From: Oscarella lobularis | Taxonomy: Eukaryota; Porifera; Homoscleromorpha; Homosclerophorida; Oscarellidae | Direction of reading: 5' to 3' | Length of the DNA stretch: 64,000 nt | NCBI RefSeq assembly: GCF_947507565.1 | Contig: NC_089187.1 | Span: forward strand, 1,178,001 to 1,242,000 | In this document: positions 63,601 through 64,000 of the stretch, one piece after another | Position numbering within the stretch: the stretch's first letter is position 1 | How the letters are laid out: the number at the start of each line of letters is the position of its first letter | Position numbers and translations under genes: made by a program | The notes under the pieces: model-generated | What the model was told of the DNA's origin: nothing | Seen by the model: only the letters and a program-made list of their open reading frames with translations | The model's database searches: none

Positions 63601-64000
63601 GCCAAACTGTGATAGAAGCGCGACTCCCAAAAATGTACGCAAACGTGGTCCAGAGAATCAAAAGTGATCTTTCGGTTGGTTTCCTTGGTGGCACTTACAT
63701 GCGACATCTGGACGTCGCGTGCTACCCAAGAGTATTTATCTATAACCTGTCACTACATGGACCGTGACTGGAACCTTCGCTCGTACGTTCTCGAGACTAT
63801 CGATTTCTCTATTGATCACACTTCGGAAAACGTCGCCGCTGGGTTTGTAAACGTTACTGAAGCGCGGGACATAAAAAAGAAAAGGTCGACGCATTTGTCA
63901 CAGATAACGCTGCAAACATACGTAAAGCAGTTGGAGCATTGAAGTGGGTTTGCTTTGCCCACACGCTCGATCTAGTCGTGATGGAAGCGATGAAGAATTT
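63600..64000 (+). pseudogene. hAT (ZBED-type) transposase core, running off the window
   Basis: LTCDIWTSRATQEYLSITCH (first catalytic Asp, T-x-D-x-W-T-S), YVLETIDFSIDHTSENVAAG and, in a second frame, VTDNAANIRKAVGALKWVC (second catalytic Asp) and FAHTLDLVVMEAMKN. This is the order of ZBED1/ZBED4-like hAT transposases. A frameshift near 63880 separates the two blocks. The remaining C-terminus is beyond base 64000. Confidence 0.75.

Noticed and set aside
1..64000. Bacterial or viral origin of the window
   Set aside because: Spliceosomal introns, HECT and dynein exons and animal-type TEs rule this out.

Overview
The window is animal nuclear DNA built almost entirely of transposable elements (TEs) of many ages. 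Evidence: GT–AG introns of about 44–60 nt, HECT-ligase and cytoplasmic dynein coding exons, and TE families typical of marine invertebrates (P-like, ISL2EU with a YqaJ nuclease, pogo/Tigger, hAT, Tc1, Helitron, PHD-containing non-LTR, Ty3/Gypsy). Tiny introns and this TE mix suggest a sponge or another early-branching invertebrate; the species cannot be named from the sequence.

Layout. 0–7.2 kb: decayed transposases (Tigger tail, integrase-core, hAT, pogo, IS630-type HTH, P-like tail). 7.2–13.7 kb: a 581-bp inverted-repeat MITE with a 9-bp target duplication, a 5'-truncated non-LTR reverse transcriptase, and a Gypsy derivative whose RT/RNaseH/integrase core is replaced by a coiled coil. 14–18.4 kb: second pogo relic, a truncated P-like element and a 934-bp non-autonomous relative. 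18.4–20.4 kb: a HECT ubiquitin ligase gene (−) with two disabling lesions. 20.7–25.4 kb: a gag-like relic, an LTR stub and a non-LTR element with PHD finger and endonuclease. 25,424–30,483: a complete 5,060-bp DNA transposon. 30.6–41.8 kb: mixed relics and a solo LTR. 42,025–45,576: an apparently intact ISL2EU transposon inside a Tigger relic. 46.8–47.5 kb: a 613-bp foldback. 48,805–50,399: a Tc1 element. 51.9–53.9 kb: a Helitron relic holding a palindromic insertion. 54,680–58,978: a nearly complete two-gene P-like transposon. 59.7–60.6 kb: dynein heavy-chain exons. 61–64 kb: Gypsy integrase scrap and a ZBED-type hAT.

The most interesting object is the 25.4–30.5 kb transposon. It has ~225-bp terminal inverted repeats, a perfect 9-bp target duplication, a 768-aa transposase-like gene (seven exons, no stop; resembles DUF6589 proteins) and a convergent RecQ-family helicase gene. 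Both start codons lie at the inner edges of the TIRs, which carry TATA boxes, so one repeated promoter probably drives both genes. The 581-bp MITE at 7.2 kb has matching termini and also a 9-bp target duplication, so this family appears to mobilise non-autonomous copies.

Second is a P-like family (7-bp target duplications, GAGAGGGAT termini) in which a P-type transposase converges on an unrecognised second protein; the pair is seen in two divergent copies. In three unrelated elements here (RecQ element, ISL2EU, P-like) the two genes face each other with stop codons 5, 8 and 65 nt apart. Gene models were joined by eye using reading phase and GT–AG signals; no database search was possible.
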